From assembly GCA_963851325.1 (NCBI GenBank), contig CAWKOR010000002.1:744001-808000 (forward strand): DNA of 64,000 nucleotides. Reading direction: 5' to 3'. Positions 44,638-54,296 of the stretch are shown one piece after another. This stretch comes from DATGKG01 sp963851325. GTDB lineage: Bacteria > Desulfobacterota > Binatia > Binatales > Binataceae. A model generated the notes under the pieces. That model was not told the origin of the DNA. It worked only from the letters and a program-made list of their open reading frames with translations, and searched no databases. The stretch's first letter is position 1, and every line of letters starts with the position of its first letter. The translations under genes and the position numbers were made by a program.

Positions 44638-46886
44638 TTAGCGCAGCCTTAGCGCGGGACTTCGAGCCAGAGCACCCCGAGCGGGGGAAGTCGCAGCGTC
44701 AGCGAAAACTGCATCCCATGCGATGGTGAATTTTGCGCCATCACCGCGCCCGCATTGCCCACGTTGCCGCCGCCATAGATCGAGGAATCGCGTGTTGAGG
44801 ATCTCGTGATAGATTCCGCCGGTCGGCACCCCGATGCGATAAGACTCCCGGACCACCGGTGCGAAGTTGCAGATGCAGATGACGCGGCGACCCGAGGCCG
44901 GTGCGACGCGCATGAACGTGATGATGTTCTCATCGGAATTGTTGGCATCGATCCATTGAAAGCCCGCGGGCTCGGTGTCCGCTTCCCATAGCGCGGGCTC
45001 GGCGCGATAGATCCGGTTGAGATCGCGCACCAATGACTGCAACCCGCGATGGTCCGTTTCTTCGAGCAGGTGCCAGTCGAGGCTGGAATCATGATTCCAT
45101 TCGCGCCATTGACCGAACTCGCCGCCCATGAACAGCAGCTTCTTGCCCGAGCGCGCCCACATATAGGCATAGAGTGCGCGCAGGTTGGCAAACTTGCGCC
45201 AGCGGTCGCCCGGCATCTTGTCGAGCAGCGAGCGCTTTCCGTACACAACCTCGTCATGCGAGAGCGGCAGCACGAAGTTCTCGCTCCATGCGTACATCAG
45301 ACCGAAGGTCAGGTCGCGATGATGATAGCGGCGATGAATCGGATCGAGGCTGAAGTAGTTCAACGTGTCGTGCATCCAGCCCATGTCCCATTTGAAGCCA
45401 AAGCCGAGACCGCCGACATAGACAGGCCGACTGACGCCAGGCCATGCGGTCGACTCCTCAGCGATCATCAGAACGCCGGGATGGAGACGGTAAGCCTGGC
45501 GATTGAGCTCCTGCAGAAATGAAATCGCGGCGAGATTCTCGCGCCCACCATGTTGGTTGGGAATCCATTCGCCGGCGCGGCGCCCGTAGTCGAGGTAAAG
45601 CATCGCGGAGACCGCATCCACCCGAATCCCGTCGGCGTGATATTCGGAGAGCCAGTGGTGGGCGCTTGCGAGCAGAAAAGTGCGGACCTCGTCGCGCCCG
45701 AAATTGAAGAGGTAGGTGTTCCACTCGGGCTGAAATCCCAGGCGCGGATCCAGATGCTCATAGAGCGCCGTGCCGTCGAAGCGCGCAAGGCTGAACGCAT
45801 CGGTGGGGAAATGCGCCGGCACCCAATCGAGGATGACGCCGATGCCGCGCTGGTGGAGCGAATCAATCAAATAACGAAAATCGTCCGGGGTCCCGAAGCG
45901 CGCGGTCGGGGCGAAGTATCCCGACACCTGGTATCCCCACGAGCCGGCGAACGGATGCTCCATGACCGGCATCAGTTCGACGTGGGTGAATCCCATGTCC
46001 GCGACATAATCGCCCAACTGATGCGCCATTTCGCGATAGGTAAGGGATCGATTGCCCTCGCCGGGAACGCGCCGCCATGAGCCGAGATGGACCTCATAGA
46101 TCGAAGCGGCTGAGTGGAGCTGATCGCGCGTGGCGCGGTCCGCAATCCATGCGGCATCGGTAAAGGGCTGACTAAGGCGATAAACCACCGACGCCGTACC
46201 GGGCGGGACCTCCATCCACGATGCGAACGGATCGGTCTTGAGGAACATCGCACCGTCGCGGGTGCGAATCTCGTACTTGTAGCGGGTGCCCGACAACAAA
46301 TCAGGGACGAAGATTTCCCAGACGCCGGATGCGCCCAACATCCTCATCATGTCGAGGCGCCCGTCCCATCCGTTGAAATCGCCGACCACGCTGACGCCCA
46401 CCGCATTCGGCGCCCATACCGCGAACGCTACCCCCGCAACGCCCTGGACTTCGCGCACATGCGCACCGAGCTTCTGGTATGCCTGCTCGTGCTTCTGTTC
46501 GGCCAGCAGGTACAGATCGAGCTCACCGAGGGTCGGGAGGAATGAATAGGCCGAGCGCGCGACAATGACGTGGTCGCCGGGCAAATGCACCTGAAGGTGA
46601 TACGAGAAAACTTCGCGTTTGCCTTCCACCAGCAACTCGAACAGTCCGGATTCGGGTCGCGCACGCATCGGGCGCGAGCCTCGCCATCGACGATCAAGTG
46701 GACGCTCTCGGCACCGGGTCGAAACGCGCGAACGATCACCCCGCGCGAGGTCAAATGCGCGCCAAGTATCGAATGTGGATCATGATGACGCAGCGCGAGC
46801 AGGCGCGTCAGATCATCCTTGGGGATCTTCGAAAACCCGTCGTTTCCGATGCTGACGGATGTTGAGTCTTGCAGCTCGGTTGCCAT
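44638..46886 (-). pseudogene. glgB: 1,4-alpha-glucan branching enzyme GlgB, interrupted by a frameshift
   Basis: Two frames together make one GlgB. The first begins at ATG 46886 (MATELQDST, then LGAHLTSRGVIVRAFRPGAESVHL), the usual GlgB N-domain. After about 71 codons it turns into Cys/Trp-rich non-family residues. The second frame picks up at about 46668 (PESGLFELLVEG) and runs through the CBM48 and catalytic domains, with the nucleophile Asp in GIRVDAV and the catalytic Glu in MIAEEST. One inserted base near 46669-46690 would give 750 codons, a 749-residue protein, normal length. Either a sequencing error in the GGG run or a real inactivation. It would branch the glucan made by GlgE. Confidence 0.85.
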
Positions 46887-46893
46887 CGCGCTC

Positions 46894-49800
46894 TCAGGTT
46901 GCCTCGGTTCTCGATGTTTGCGATGCGCTCGGCTTGGCTGCCCCGGCTATCGGAATGCCTGCGATCTGCGAAATGCCTTGAATCGGAATGAAGACCCAGT
47001 TGGGGCGATTGTCGAGTTCGTAGCCGAGTTCGTAGATCGCTTTTTCGAGGACGAAGGCATCGAGCAGGACTCGCAGCTCCTCGCGAGTTTTCGGCAGAAT
47101 CGCAGTGCCGTTGGCAGTTTCAAGATAGCCGCGCAGGAAGCTCCAGGAGCACCAGGTTTGCCAAAATCGCGCCCACGGCTCCATCGCCGCAAAGTCCGCC
47201 TTGCCCAGCGCGCCGCTCTGGACCTGGTTGGTCATTTCCGAAAGCGCCGCATATCCGAAGGAACGCAGCATCCCGCCGACATCGCGCAAGGCTGACCGTT
47301 TGCGCCGTCGCTCGGTTAGCTGACGCGCCGGCTCGCCCTCGAAATCGATGATGACGAAGTCCTTGCCGGTGTATAGCATCTGGCCGAGATGCAAATCGCC
47401 GTGAGTTCGCTGACGAACCACCGAGAGGCGATGCTTCAGGAAGGAGTCGAAGCACGCGCCGACCTGATCCTTATGATCGAGCACCGCCTGCGCGCCCGGT
47501 TGCAGCTCTTTGGGAAGGGATCGCATTCGGCCTGACAACAGGCGCATCACGCGGCCCAACAAGTTGCGCATCGATTGATACACGGAGCGCTGATAGAGCG
47601 CCGAGTAGGGTTCGGCCGCGAAGTCCGGATCTTTCTGTTCGACCAGCAGCGCGAGATGGAGTTCCGCCACCCGCCGCCCGATCATCCGCGCGGCATCGAG
47701 ATAGGCGCCGATCATTTCGGCGGCGAGCGGATCGGGTTCCGCCTGGTCGGCTAACTCTACAAGATGTTTATCAGGGAGTCCGCGAAATTCGGCTTTGGTC
47801 GCGGCATTCTCGAAATAGCGCTCCAACTCTCCCTTAGTGAATTGCCATGCATCGCCCTGGTTCGGGACGAAACCCTGCAAAATTGCCAGGTTGCGGCCTT
47901 CCGAGCGCCCGGGACGATAGTCGATCCATCCGGCTAGCGGCGGTGTATGCGGAAAACGTGCGGTCTCGGTCAGAAAGCGTCCGACCTCGATATCGGGATT
48001 GAGGCCCGCCTCGAGTTTGCGGAACAACTTCAGGATGAAACGGTCGCCGAACATGATCGAGGTGTTGCTCTGCTCCGCCTTCAGAATTTTCGGCTCCGGG
48101 ATTTCGCCCTTGCGGTAGATCTCGTGAAAGGCTGCGGTCGCGTGCGCGGCGAACTGCGCGGCCTGACCCTTGCCGCGCCGATGTCGCTCGATCAGCGCGA
48201 TCATCTCACGCCCGAATTTCGGATCCACCGTCGCGTCATAGAGCACTCCTTCGATGACGCCATTGCCCGCGACCTTCGCACCGGCACCACCGCCATTGCT
48301 GCTGACCGGAATCGTCACATCCGCGATGACGTGCTCGGGCCATTGCGAACGGACCTCGCGCGCGTGATCGCCGCTGGCGATGCCGAGCGGCAGCACATAG
48401 GTCTCGGGCTCCGCGTTGGCATACTCGAGATTCACAAAAGCAATGTGATGCGCATTCTCGCTCTCTGAGAGGGGCACCAGATCCGCGATGTCAGCGCTCT
48501 TGATGGTGCGGGCCTTGCTCCGGAACCAGCGGCATCGCGGCAGGTATTCCGGCAGGATGCGCCGCAGAGCCTGACGGGTCTGCACGCGCAGCAATCCGTC
48601 GGTCGCCGAGGTGAGCTGGATTCGCGGGGTCACGTAGTCCGAGAGATCCGCCACCGCGCCGGCGCGCGGCTGTTCGATCGAAAACCACACGAATCCATGC
48701 GGTCCCAGCGTCAGGAGGTACGGCAGATCGCCAATCGGTGGAAATGGCGAATGGCTGAACAGCTCGATCGGGCACATCCCCTTGAAGCGCGACAGGTCGA
48801 GCTCGACGTATTGGACGAAGCGCGAAAGATTGGCGACCACCATGATGTGCTCGTTCTCGAAGGATCGCACGTATGCGATGACGCGCGGATTTTCGGGGCT
48901 GAGAAACTCCATGGTGCCGCGCCCGAAGGCCTTGTACTGGCGGCGCAGTGCGATGAGCCGGCGCATCCACCATAGCAGCGAATGGCGATTGGCCTCCTGC
49001 GCTTCGACGTTGACAGTCTGGTAGTGGTACTCGTAGTCAATCACCACCGGCAGGATGAGGCGCTGCGGGTTCGCGCTCGAAAATCCCGCGTTGCGATCAC
49101 CGCTCCATTGCATCGGGGTGCGGACCCCATCGCGATCGCCGAGATAGACATTGTCGCCCATCCCGATCTCGTCGCCGTAGTAGAGGACCGGAGTGCCCGG
49201 CAGCGAGAACAGCAATCCGTTGATCAGCTCGACCGCGCGCCGATTGTTGCCCAGCAGCGGGCACAGGCGGCGCCGGATGCCGAGGTTGATGCGCATGCGG
49301 GTTTCCTGCGCATAGGCGCGATACATGTAGTCGCGCTCCTCGTCGGTCACCATTTCCAGGGTCAACTCGTCGTGATTGCGCACGAACAGGGCCCATTGGC
49401 AGGTCGCATCGATCGGCGGAGTTTGCGCCCAAATATCGGTAAGCGGAAAACGATCCTCCATCCGCACCGACATGAACATCCGCGGCATGATCGGGAAGTG
49501 AAACGCCATGTGGCATTCCTTGCCTTCCCCGAGATAGGCGACCGCATCCTCGGGCCACTGGTTGGCCTCGGCGAGCAACATGCGGTTGGAAAAATGGTCG
49601 TCGATGTAGCTTCGCAACTCGCGCAGATAGGCATGCGTCTCGGGCAGATTCTCGCAATTGGTGCCCTCGCGCTCGAACAGATACGGCACTGCGTCGAGCC
49701 GCAACCCGTCGACTCCGAGGCCGAGCCAGAAATCCACCACCCGAAGCATTTCCTTGCGCACCGCGGGATTGTCGAAGTTCAGATCCGGCTGATGCGAAAA

Positions 49801-50319
49801 GAAACGATGAAAGTAGTACGCCTTCGCGACCGGATCCCACGACCAGTTTGACGGCTCGAAATCCTGAAAAATTACCCGCGCCTCTTTGTAGCCCTCGGCG
49901 TGGTCCCTCCAGACATAGAACTCGCGCTCTTTCGAGCCGGCAGGTGCGCGGCGCGCGCTTTGAAACCATTCATGCTGATCGGAGGTGTGATTCAGGACCA
50001 GTTCGGTCACCACATGCAGGCCGCGCCGATGCGCCTCGCGCAGAAAGGTTTTAAATTCCTGCAGGGTGCCGCAATCGGGATGGACCTCGGTGTAGTTCGA
50101 AATGTCGTAACCATCGTCACGCATCGGCGATGGATAAAACGGGAGCAACCACAGGGTGGTGACACCGAGCGATTGCAAGTACTCAAGCTTCTGCGTGAGA
50201 CCGGGGAAGTCCCCGACCCCATCGCCATTGCTGTCGTAAAACGAACGGACGCGCAACTCGTAGAAGATCGCGTCCTTATACCACAAGGCGTCGGTGGGGC
50301 CGCTTTCCCTGCGCTTCAT
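46894..50319 (-). CDS. treS: Trehalose synthase fused to maltokinase (TreS-Pep2)
   Basis: An 1141-residue fusion. Residues 1-560 form a GH13 trehalose synthase: FYELRVRSFYDSNGDGVGDF at the start, nucleophile Asp209 in GLRLDAV, acid/base Glu251 in LLAEANQWPED, and the conserved FVRNHDEL. Residues 590-1120 form a maltokinase of the protein-kinase-like fold, with HGDLHLGQML and IDFEG supplying ATP and metal residues. It isomerises trehalose to maltose and phosphorylates the maltose to maltose-1-phosphate, the GlgE donor. The stop is seven bases before the glgB start, and ATG 50319 overlaps glgE by four bases. Confidence 0.95.
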   Translation of the reverse strand: MKRRESGPTDALWYKDAIFYELRVRSFYDSNGDGVGDFPGLTQKLEYLQSLGVTTLWLLPFYPSPMRDDGYDISNYTEVHPDCGTLQEFKTFLREAHRRGLHVVTELVLNHTSDQHEWFQSARRAPAGSKEREFYVWRDHAEGYKEARVIFQDFEPSNWSWDPVAKAYYFHRFFSHQPDLNFDNPAVRKEMLRVVDFWLGLGVDGLRLDAVPYLFEREGTNCENLPETHAYLRELRSYIDDHFSNRMLLAEANQWPEDAVAYLGEGKECHMAFHFPIMPRMFMSVRMEDRFPLTDIWAQTPPIDATCQWALFVRNHDELTLEMVTDEERDYMYRAYAQETRMRINLGIRRRLCPLLGNNRRAVELINGLLFSLPGTPVLYYGDEIGMGDNVYLGDRDGVRTPMQWSGDRNAGFSSANPQRLILPVVIDYEYHYQTVNVEAQEANRHSLLWWMRRLIALRRQYKAFGRGTMEFLSPENPRVIAYVRSFENEHIMVVANLSRFVQYVELDLSRFKGMCPIELFSHSPFPPIGDLPYLLTLGPHGFVWFSIEQPRAGAVADLSDYVTPRIQLTSATDGLLRVQTRQALRRILPEYLPRCRWFRSKARTIKSADIADLVPLSESENAHHIAFVNLEYANAEPETYVLPLGIASGDHAREVRSQWPEHVIADVTIPVSSNGGGAGAKVAGNGVIEGVLYDATVDPKFGREMIALIERHRRGKGQAAQFAAHATAAFHEIYRKGEIPEPKILKAEQSNTSIMFGDRFILKLFRKLEAGLNPDIEVGRFLTETARFPHTPPLAGWIDYRPGRSEGRNLAILQGFVPNQGDAWQFTKGELERYFENAATKAEFRGLPDKHLVELADQAEPDPLAAEMIGAYLDAARMIGRRVAELHLALLVEQKDPDFAAEPYSALYQRSVYQSMRNLLGRVMRLLSGRMRSLPKELQPGAQAVLDHKDQVGACFDSFLKHRLSVVRQRTHGDLHLGQMLYTGKDFVIIDFEGEPARQLTERRRKRSALRDVGGMLRSFGYAALSEMTNQVQSGALGKADFAAMEPWARFWQTWCSWSFLRGYLETANGTAILPKTREELRVLLDAFVLEKAIYELGYELDNRPNWVFIPIQGISQIAGIPIAGAAKPSASQTSRTEAT

Positions 50320-52322
50320 AGAAGCTTCCCCACTCGCAAAATGTGCGCGGGCTGGACCGCGGGATCGAGCCGCACGTAGTTTCGGTCGGACCAGGTGTAA
50401 CTGGCGCCCGTGAGCAGGTCATTAACCTCGTAATGCTGGCCGGGCGCGGCGCCGGTGATCTCGGGGGGCACCAACGCGGTGCAGTAGTGAGTCTGGAAAG
50501 GGTCGAGGTTCACCGCAACCACGATGATGTTGCCCTTATCGGGCGACCATTTCGCATAGCAAAGAATCTGATCGCTATCGGTTTCAAGGAAACGCAGGTT
50601 GAGGAAATCCTGCAGCGCGATGTTGTCGCGCCGAATCTCATTCATGCGGGCGATGAACTCGCGGATGTTGCCGGGCCGATGCCAGTCGCGAACCTTGATC
50701 TGATATTTCTCGGAGTTCAGGTACTCCTCGGTCCCGGGCACCGCTTCGTTTTCGCATAGCTCGAAGCCGCTGTAGATACCGTAGGAAGAGGAGAGCGTCG
50801 CGGCCAGTATTAACCGCATGCGGAACGCCGGCGGGCCGCCCTGCTGCAGAATCGGCGGCAGAATGTCCGGTGTGTTGGTAAAGAAATTCGGCCGGAAGTA
50901 GTCGCGCATCCCGGTCGCGGTGATCTCAGTCAGATACTCAGTCAATTCATACTTGGTATTGCGCCAGGTGAAGTAGGTATACGACTGGGTAAAGCCGGCC
51001 TTCGCCAGCGCCTTCATCATCTTGGGACGCGTGAATGCTTCCGCGAGAAAGATCACCTCCGGATGCGAGGCCTGCACCGATCCGATCAACCATTCCCAGA
51101 ATGCGACCGGCTTGGTGTGCGGATTGTCTACGCGAAAAATCCTGACCCCTCGATCGATCCACAGGTTCACGACCCGCAGCAGCTCCTGCATCAGGCCGGA
51201 TTGATTCCTGGTGTCAAAATCGATCGGATAGATGTCCTGATATTCCTTGGGCGGGTTCTCCGCGTATTTGATGCTGCCGTCGGGGCGATGACTGAACCAT
51301 TCGGGATGTTCGCGCACCCACGGATGATCGGGCGAACACTGCACCGCAAAATCGATCGCGGTTTCCATCCCAAGCGTAGCGGCAGTCGCAACAAAATGCT
51401 GAAAGTCCGCGATGGTTCCGAGCGCGGGATCGACCGCGTCATGGCCGCCGGCCTCGTTTCCGATTGCCCATGGGCTGCCAGGCGCGCCATTGGCGGCGAG
51501 CAGAGTGTTGTTCGGGCCTTTTCGATTAGTCATTCCTATCGGATGGACCGGCGGAAGATAGATGACATCGAATCCCATATCTGAAATAGCGGGCAGCCGC
51601 CGTTCCGCGTCGCGAAATGTCGCAGGCCGCTGCGGATCGCTGGTCTGCGACCGCGGGAACATCTCATACCAGGTGCTGAAGCGCGCCTTCGGTCGATCGG
51701 CGATCAGTTCCAGATAAGGTTCGTGCCGGAGCATTCCGTGCCGCTCGCCGGCGCGGCCCGCGGCTTCGATCACGCGCGGCTCTTCGACGATTTTGAGTAC
51801 GCTCGCGAATCCATCGCGCGAAACGCGCAGTTGCTCGAGGCATCGCGCCAGGATTTCGCGATCCGGCGCCGCCGCACGCCGGGCCATTTTTTCGACCAGC
51901 GCGACGCCTTCCAGCAGATCGGAACCGACATCGCGTCCCGCTACGACTTTCTTTCTGAAATCAGACAGCCACGACGCAAACAGATCGGTCCACGCCTCGA
52001 CAGTATAAACGTAGCGGGTGTTTTCGTTGGGTATGAATTCGCCGCGCCATCGATCGTTGTCGACCACCAGCATCGGCGCTTCGGCAAAGCTCTCGTCGCT
52101 CTTGCGGCGATACTTCACCGCGGCGCGAATTATCTGGTGGCCGTCCCGGAAGATGTCTGCCTCCACCACGCAAGGCTCGCCCACGATGCGCTTGACCGGA
52201 TAGCGGCCGCTATCGATCACCGGCTCCATCGCCTCAATGATGATGTGTCCGAGGGCAGACTGCTGGGTTTTGTCTCCGCCGGGAAGTTTTGACTGTGCAG
52301 ACTGAAGCACCATGTGGCGCAC
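50316..52322 (-). CDS. glgE: Alpha-1,4-glucan:maltose-1-phosphate maltosyltransferase GlgE
   Basis: A 668-residue GH13_3 protein. The N-terminal IIIEAMEPVIDSGRYPVKRI matches the GlgE start (start codon GTG 52322, with ATG 52313 as alternative). Nucleophile Asp399 sits in RIFRVDNPHTKP and the acid/base Glu428 in FLAEAFTRP, 29 residues apart as in known GlgE proteins. Further landmarks are KYAENPPKEYQDIYP and NFFTNTPDILPPIL. It transfers maltosyl units from maltose-1-phosphate to the non-reducing ends of alpha-glucan. First gene of the glgE-treS-glgB operon. Confidence 0.95.
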   Translation of the reverse strand: MRHMVLQSAQSKLPGGDKTQQSALGHIIIEAMEPVIDSGRYPVKRIVGEPCVVEADIFRDGHQIIRAAVKYRRKSDESFAEAPMLVVDNDRWRGEFIPNENTRYVYTVEAWTDLFASWLSDFRKKVVAGRDVGSDLLEGVALVEKMARRAAAPDREILARCLEQLRVSRDGFASVLKIVEEPRVIEAAGRAGERHGMLRHEPYLELIADRPKARFSTWYEMFPRSQTSDPQRPATFRDAERRLPAISDMGFDVIYLPPVHPIGMTNRKGPNNTLLAANGAPGSPWAIGNEAGGHDAVDPALGTIADFQHFVATAATLGMETAIDFAVQCSPDHPWVREHPEWFSHRPDGSIKYAENPPKEYQDIYPIDFDTRNQSGLMQELLRVVNLWIDRGVRIFRVDNPHTKPVAFWEWLIGSVQASHPEVIFLAEAFTRPKMMKALAKAGFTQSYTYFTWRNTKYELTEYLTEITATGMRDYFRPNFFTNTPDILPPILQQGGPPAFRMRLILAATLSSSYGIYSGFELCENEAVPGTEEYLNSEKYQIKVRDWHRPGNIREFIARMNEIRRDNIALQDFLNLRFLETDSDQILCYAKWSPDKGNIIVVAVNLDPFQTHYCTALVPPEITGAAPGQHYEVNDLLTGASYTWSDRNYVRLDPAVQPAHILRVGKLL

Positions 52323-52403
52323 CTGTTTCGCTTCGGGAGTCTGCCCTGGATTGGGCCGTTCCGCGCCGGAAGAATTTCCGGTTCAGGATCGCGGAATCAT
52401 GAC

Positions 52404-52434
52404 ATTATACAAGGTGGGCCGCAGGTCGATGCAA
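52404..52434 (-). promoter_or_regulatory. Candidate sigma-70 promoter of the glgE operon
   Basis: On the minus strand, TTGCAT (52434-52429) and a perfect TATAAT (52409-52404) are 19 bases apart, in the spacer between glgE and the FMN-binding protein gene. The expected start is near 52397, giving a leader of about 75 bases. The -10 is perfect, the -35 matches four of six positions, and the spacer is longer than ideal. Confidence 0.45.
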
Positions 52435-52511
52435 CCACCCTCTGAAAAGCGCGGTCGCACGAGGATTCCGCGGTCGCAGTACCGCTCCGAGCTGCGATGC
52501 GCGAACAGTTC

Positions 52512-53153
52512 CTACCCGAGGTTTTTCGGATCCACCGATTTGTAGTCCTGCTCGATTGCAGCGTCGACTTGCCGCGCGAAGCTGTCGTCGGCGCCGATTT
52601 TGGGCCCCAGGTAGGTTCCCCATGAGATCGAGATGCGCTCGGTCCAGGACTCCGGACGCCACAGTTGCGATCGAATAAAAGCTTTCGCGCAGTGGAAGAA
52701 ACACTCGCGCACCGTGACCCGAGTCGCGAGCAATGCGGGCGCGCCGCGCGCCGTCAGCTTGCCGAGCAACTCGGGATCGGTAGTCAGCTCCGCGGTCCCG
52801 TTGACGCGCAAGGTTTCGCCGGTGCCGGGCAGCATGAAGACCATCGCCACGTGCGGATTGGCAAGAATATTCTGTAAACCGAACAGCAACTTGTTGCCCT
52901 TGCGCTCGGGAATCACGATCGACGATGGATTCTCCACCAGCACGAATCCCGGGTGGTCGCCTTTGGGCGAAGCATCCTGATTGCCCTCCGCATCCGCGGT
53001 CGCAAGCACCAGGAACGGCGAGCGCTGGATGAAATCGATCGCGAGGCTGTCGAGTTCGGTAAGCAGCTTCTTGCGCACCACCTCATTGGGCTCACTAATC
53101 AGGTTTCGCAGTTGTTCAACCGTAGAGATGCGATGATCCGTTGCCTGTGCCAT
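52512..53153 (-). CDS. Pyridoxamine-5'-phosphate-oxidase-fold, FMN-binding protein
   Basis: A 213-residue split-barrel protein. FLVLATADAEGNQDASPKGDHPGF is the phosphate- and FMN-binding block (split here as a family pattern), followed by HVAMVFMLPGTGETLRVNG. The start is ATG 53153, with GAGAGGAAC just before it. The frame runs back to 53267, but that part overlaps the end of the gnd gene. Members act on flavin- or F420-dependent reactions or as flavin-binding redox proteins. The function is not assignable here. Confidence 0.86.
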   Translation of the reverse strand: MAQATDHRISTVEQLRNLISEPNEVVRKKLLTELDSLAIDFIQRSPFLVLATADAEGNQDASPKGDHPGFVLVENPSSIVIPERKGNKLLFGLQNILANPHVAMVFMLPGTGETLRVNGTAELTTDPELLGKLTARGAPALLATRVTVRECFFHCAKAFIRSQLWRPESWTERISISWGTYLGPKIGADDSFARQVDAAIEQDYKSVDPKNLG

Positions 53154-53205
53154 TTCTCTGTTCCTCTCGATTCCGTCGGATGCTACGGACTCCAAATCCA
53201 GGCGG

Positions 53206-54225
53206 TTACTTCTTTTCCAGGTGACCGCCGAACTCATATCGCATCGCGGATAACAACTTGTCGGCAAACTCGTCGGCGCCGCGCGAGGCGAAACGCTGAT
53301 AAAGCGCCGCGGTCAGTACGGTGGCGGGAACCCCTTCGTCGATCGCCGCATCGATGGTCCAGCGGCCTTCGCCGGAGTCGGAAACCTTGCCCGCAAATTT
53401 CGCCAGCTTGGGATCTTCGACCAACGCGGTCGCGATCAGATCCAACAGCCACGAGGAAATGACACTGCCGCGCCGCCACACCTCCGCCACGTCGGTAAGG
53501 TTGAAATCATATTGATAAAGCTCGGGACGCCGCAGCGGTGTAGTCTCGGCATCGACGGTATGGGTCTGCTTGCCGACGTTGGCGTTGCGCAGGATGTTCA
53601 TTCCCTCCGCATAAGCGGCCATGATTCCATATTCCATTCCGTTGTGAACCATCTTGACGAAATGGCCGGCGCCGTTGGCGCCGCAGTGCAAGTATCCGTC
53701 TTCGGCGGTGCTACCGGTGATTTTGTCGCGACCGGGTGTGCGAGGCACCACCTGGTCGTCGCGGCCGGGAGCCAGTGCCGCAAAGATCGGATCGAGGTGT
53801 TTGACGATGTCGGGCTCGCCGCCGATCATCTGGCAGTAACCGCGCTCGAGGCCGAACACCCCGCCGCTGGTGCCCGAGTCAACATAGTGGATCCCTTTTG
53901 GCTTCAAAGCGTTGGCGCGATTGATGTCATCGATGTAGTAGGAATTGCCCGCGTCGACGATGATGTCGCCTTTCTCGAAGCGGCTGGAGAGCTGCGCGAG
54001 GGTGTCCTCGACGACGGCGGCCGGAACCATCATGAACGCGACGCGAGGTTTCTTGAGCTTCGAGGTGAAATCATCAAGCGAAGTGCTTGCGACCGCGCCT
54101 TCCTTAGCGAGATCCTTGGCCGCCTGCGGATTAACGTCATAGGCAACGCACTCGTGACCCTTGCGGATCAGGCGGCGCACCATGTTTGCACCCATTCGTC
54201 CCAAGCCGACCATTCCCATTTGCAT
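53206..54225 (-). CDS. gnd: 6-phosphogluconate dehydrogenase, decarboxylating (GndA-type short form)
   Basis: A 339-residue short 6PGDH. The Rossmann motif GLGRMGANMVRRL comes first. IHYVDSGTSGGVFGLE is the substrate-binding block (S-G-G). GHFVKMVHNGMEYGIM has the catalytic Lys and the His/Asn pair. Length (about 330 rather than 470) fits the NAD-preferring GntZ/YqeC-like group. ATG 54225 has a strong AAGGAG upstream; the longer frame to 54297 would overlap the divergent phosphodiesterase gene start. It feeds pentose phosphate and NAD(P)H. No glucose-6-phosphate dehydrogenase gene is visible nearby. Confidence 0.92.
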   Translation of the reverse strand: MQMGMVGLGRMGANMVRRLIRKGHECVAYDVNPQAAKDLAKEGAVASTSLDDFTSKLKKPRVAFMMVPAAVVEDTLAQLSSRFEKGDIIVDAGNSYYIDDINRANALKPKGIHYVDSGTSGGVFGLERGYCQMIGGEPDIVKHLDPIFAALAPGRDDQVVPRTPGRDKITGSTAEDGYLHCGANGAGHFVKMVHNGMEYGIMAAYAEGMNILRNANVGKQTHTVDAETTPLRRPELYQYDFNLTDVAEVWRRGSVISSWLLDLIATALVEDPKLAKFAGKVSDSGEGRWTIDAAIDEGVPATVLTAALYQRFASRGADEFADKLLSAMRYEFGGHLEKK

Positions 54226-54296
54226 ATTACTACTCCTTGCCCGGCGCGCTTTTTCCTCAATGTCGTATGAAGTAATACTGGAACCGTGATTTCGCA

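Noticed and set aside
46428..46886. Separate 152-residue gene next to glgB
   Set aside because: Its first 70 residues are the GlgB N-domain, and the rest is out-of-frame GlgB; it is part of the broken gene.
48982..49851. 289-residue plus-strand frame inside treS
   Set aside because: Antisense to the TreS catalytic domain; long shadows like this are expected in GC-rich DNA.
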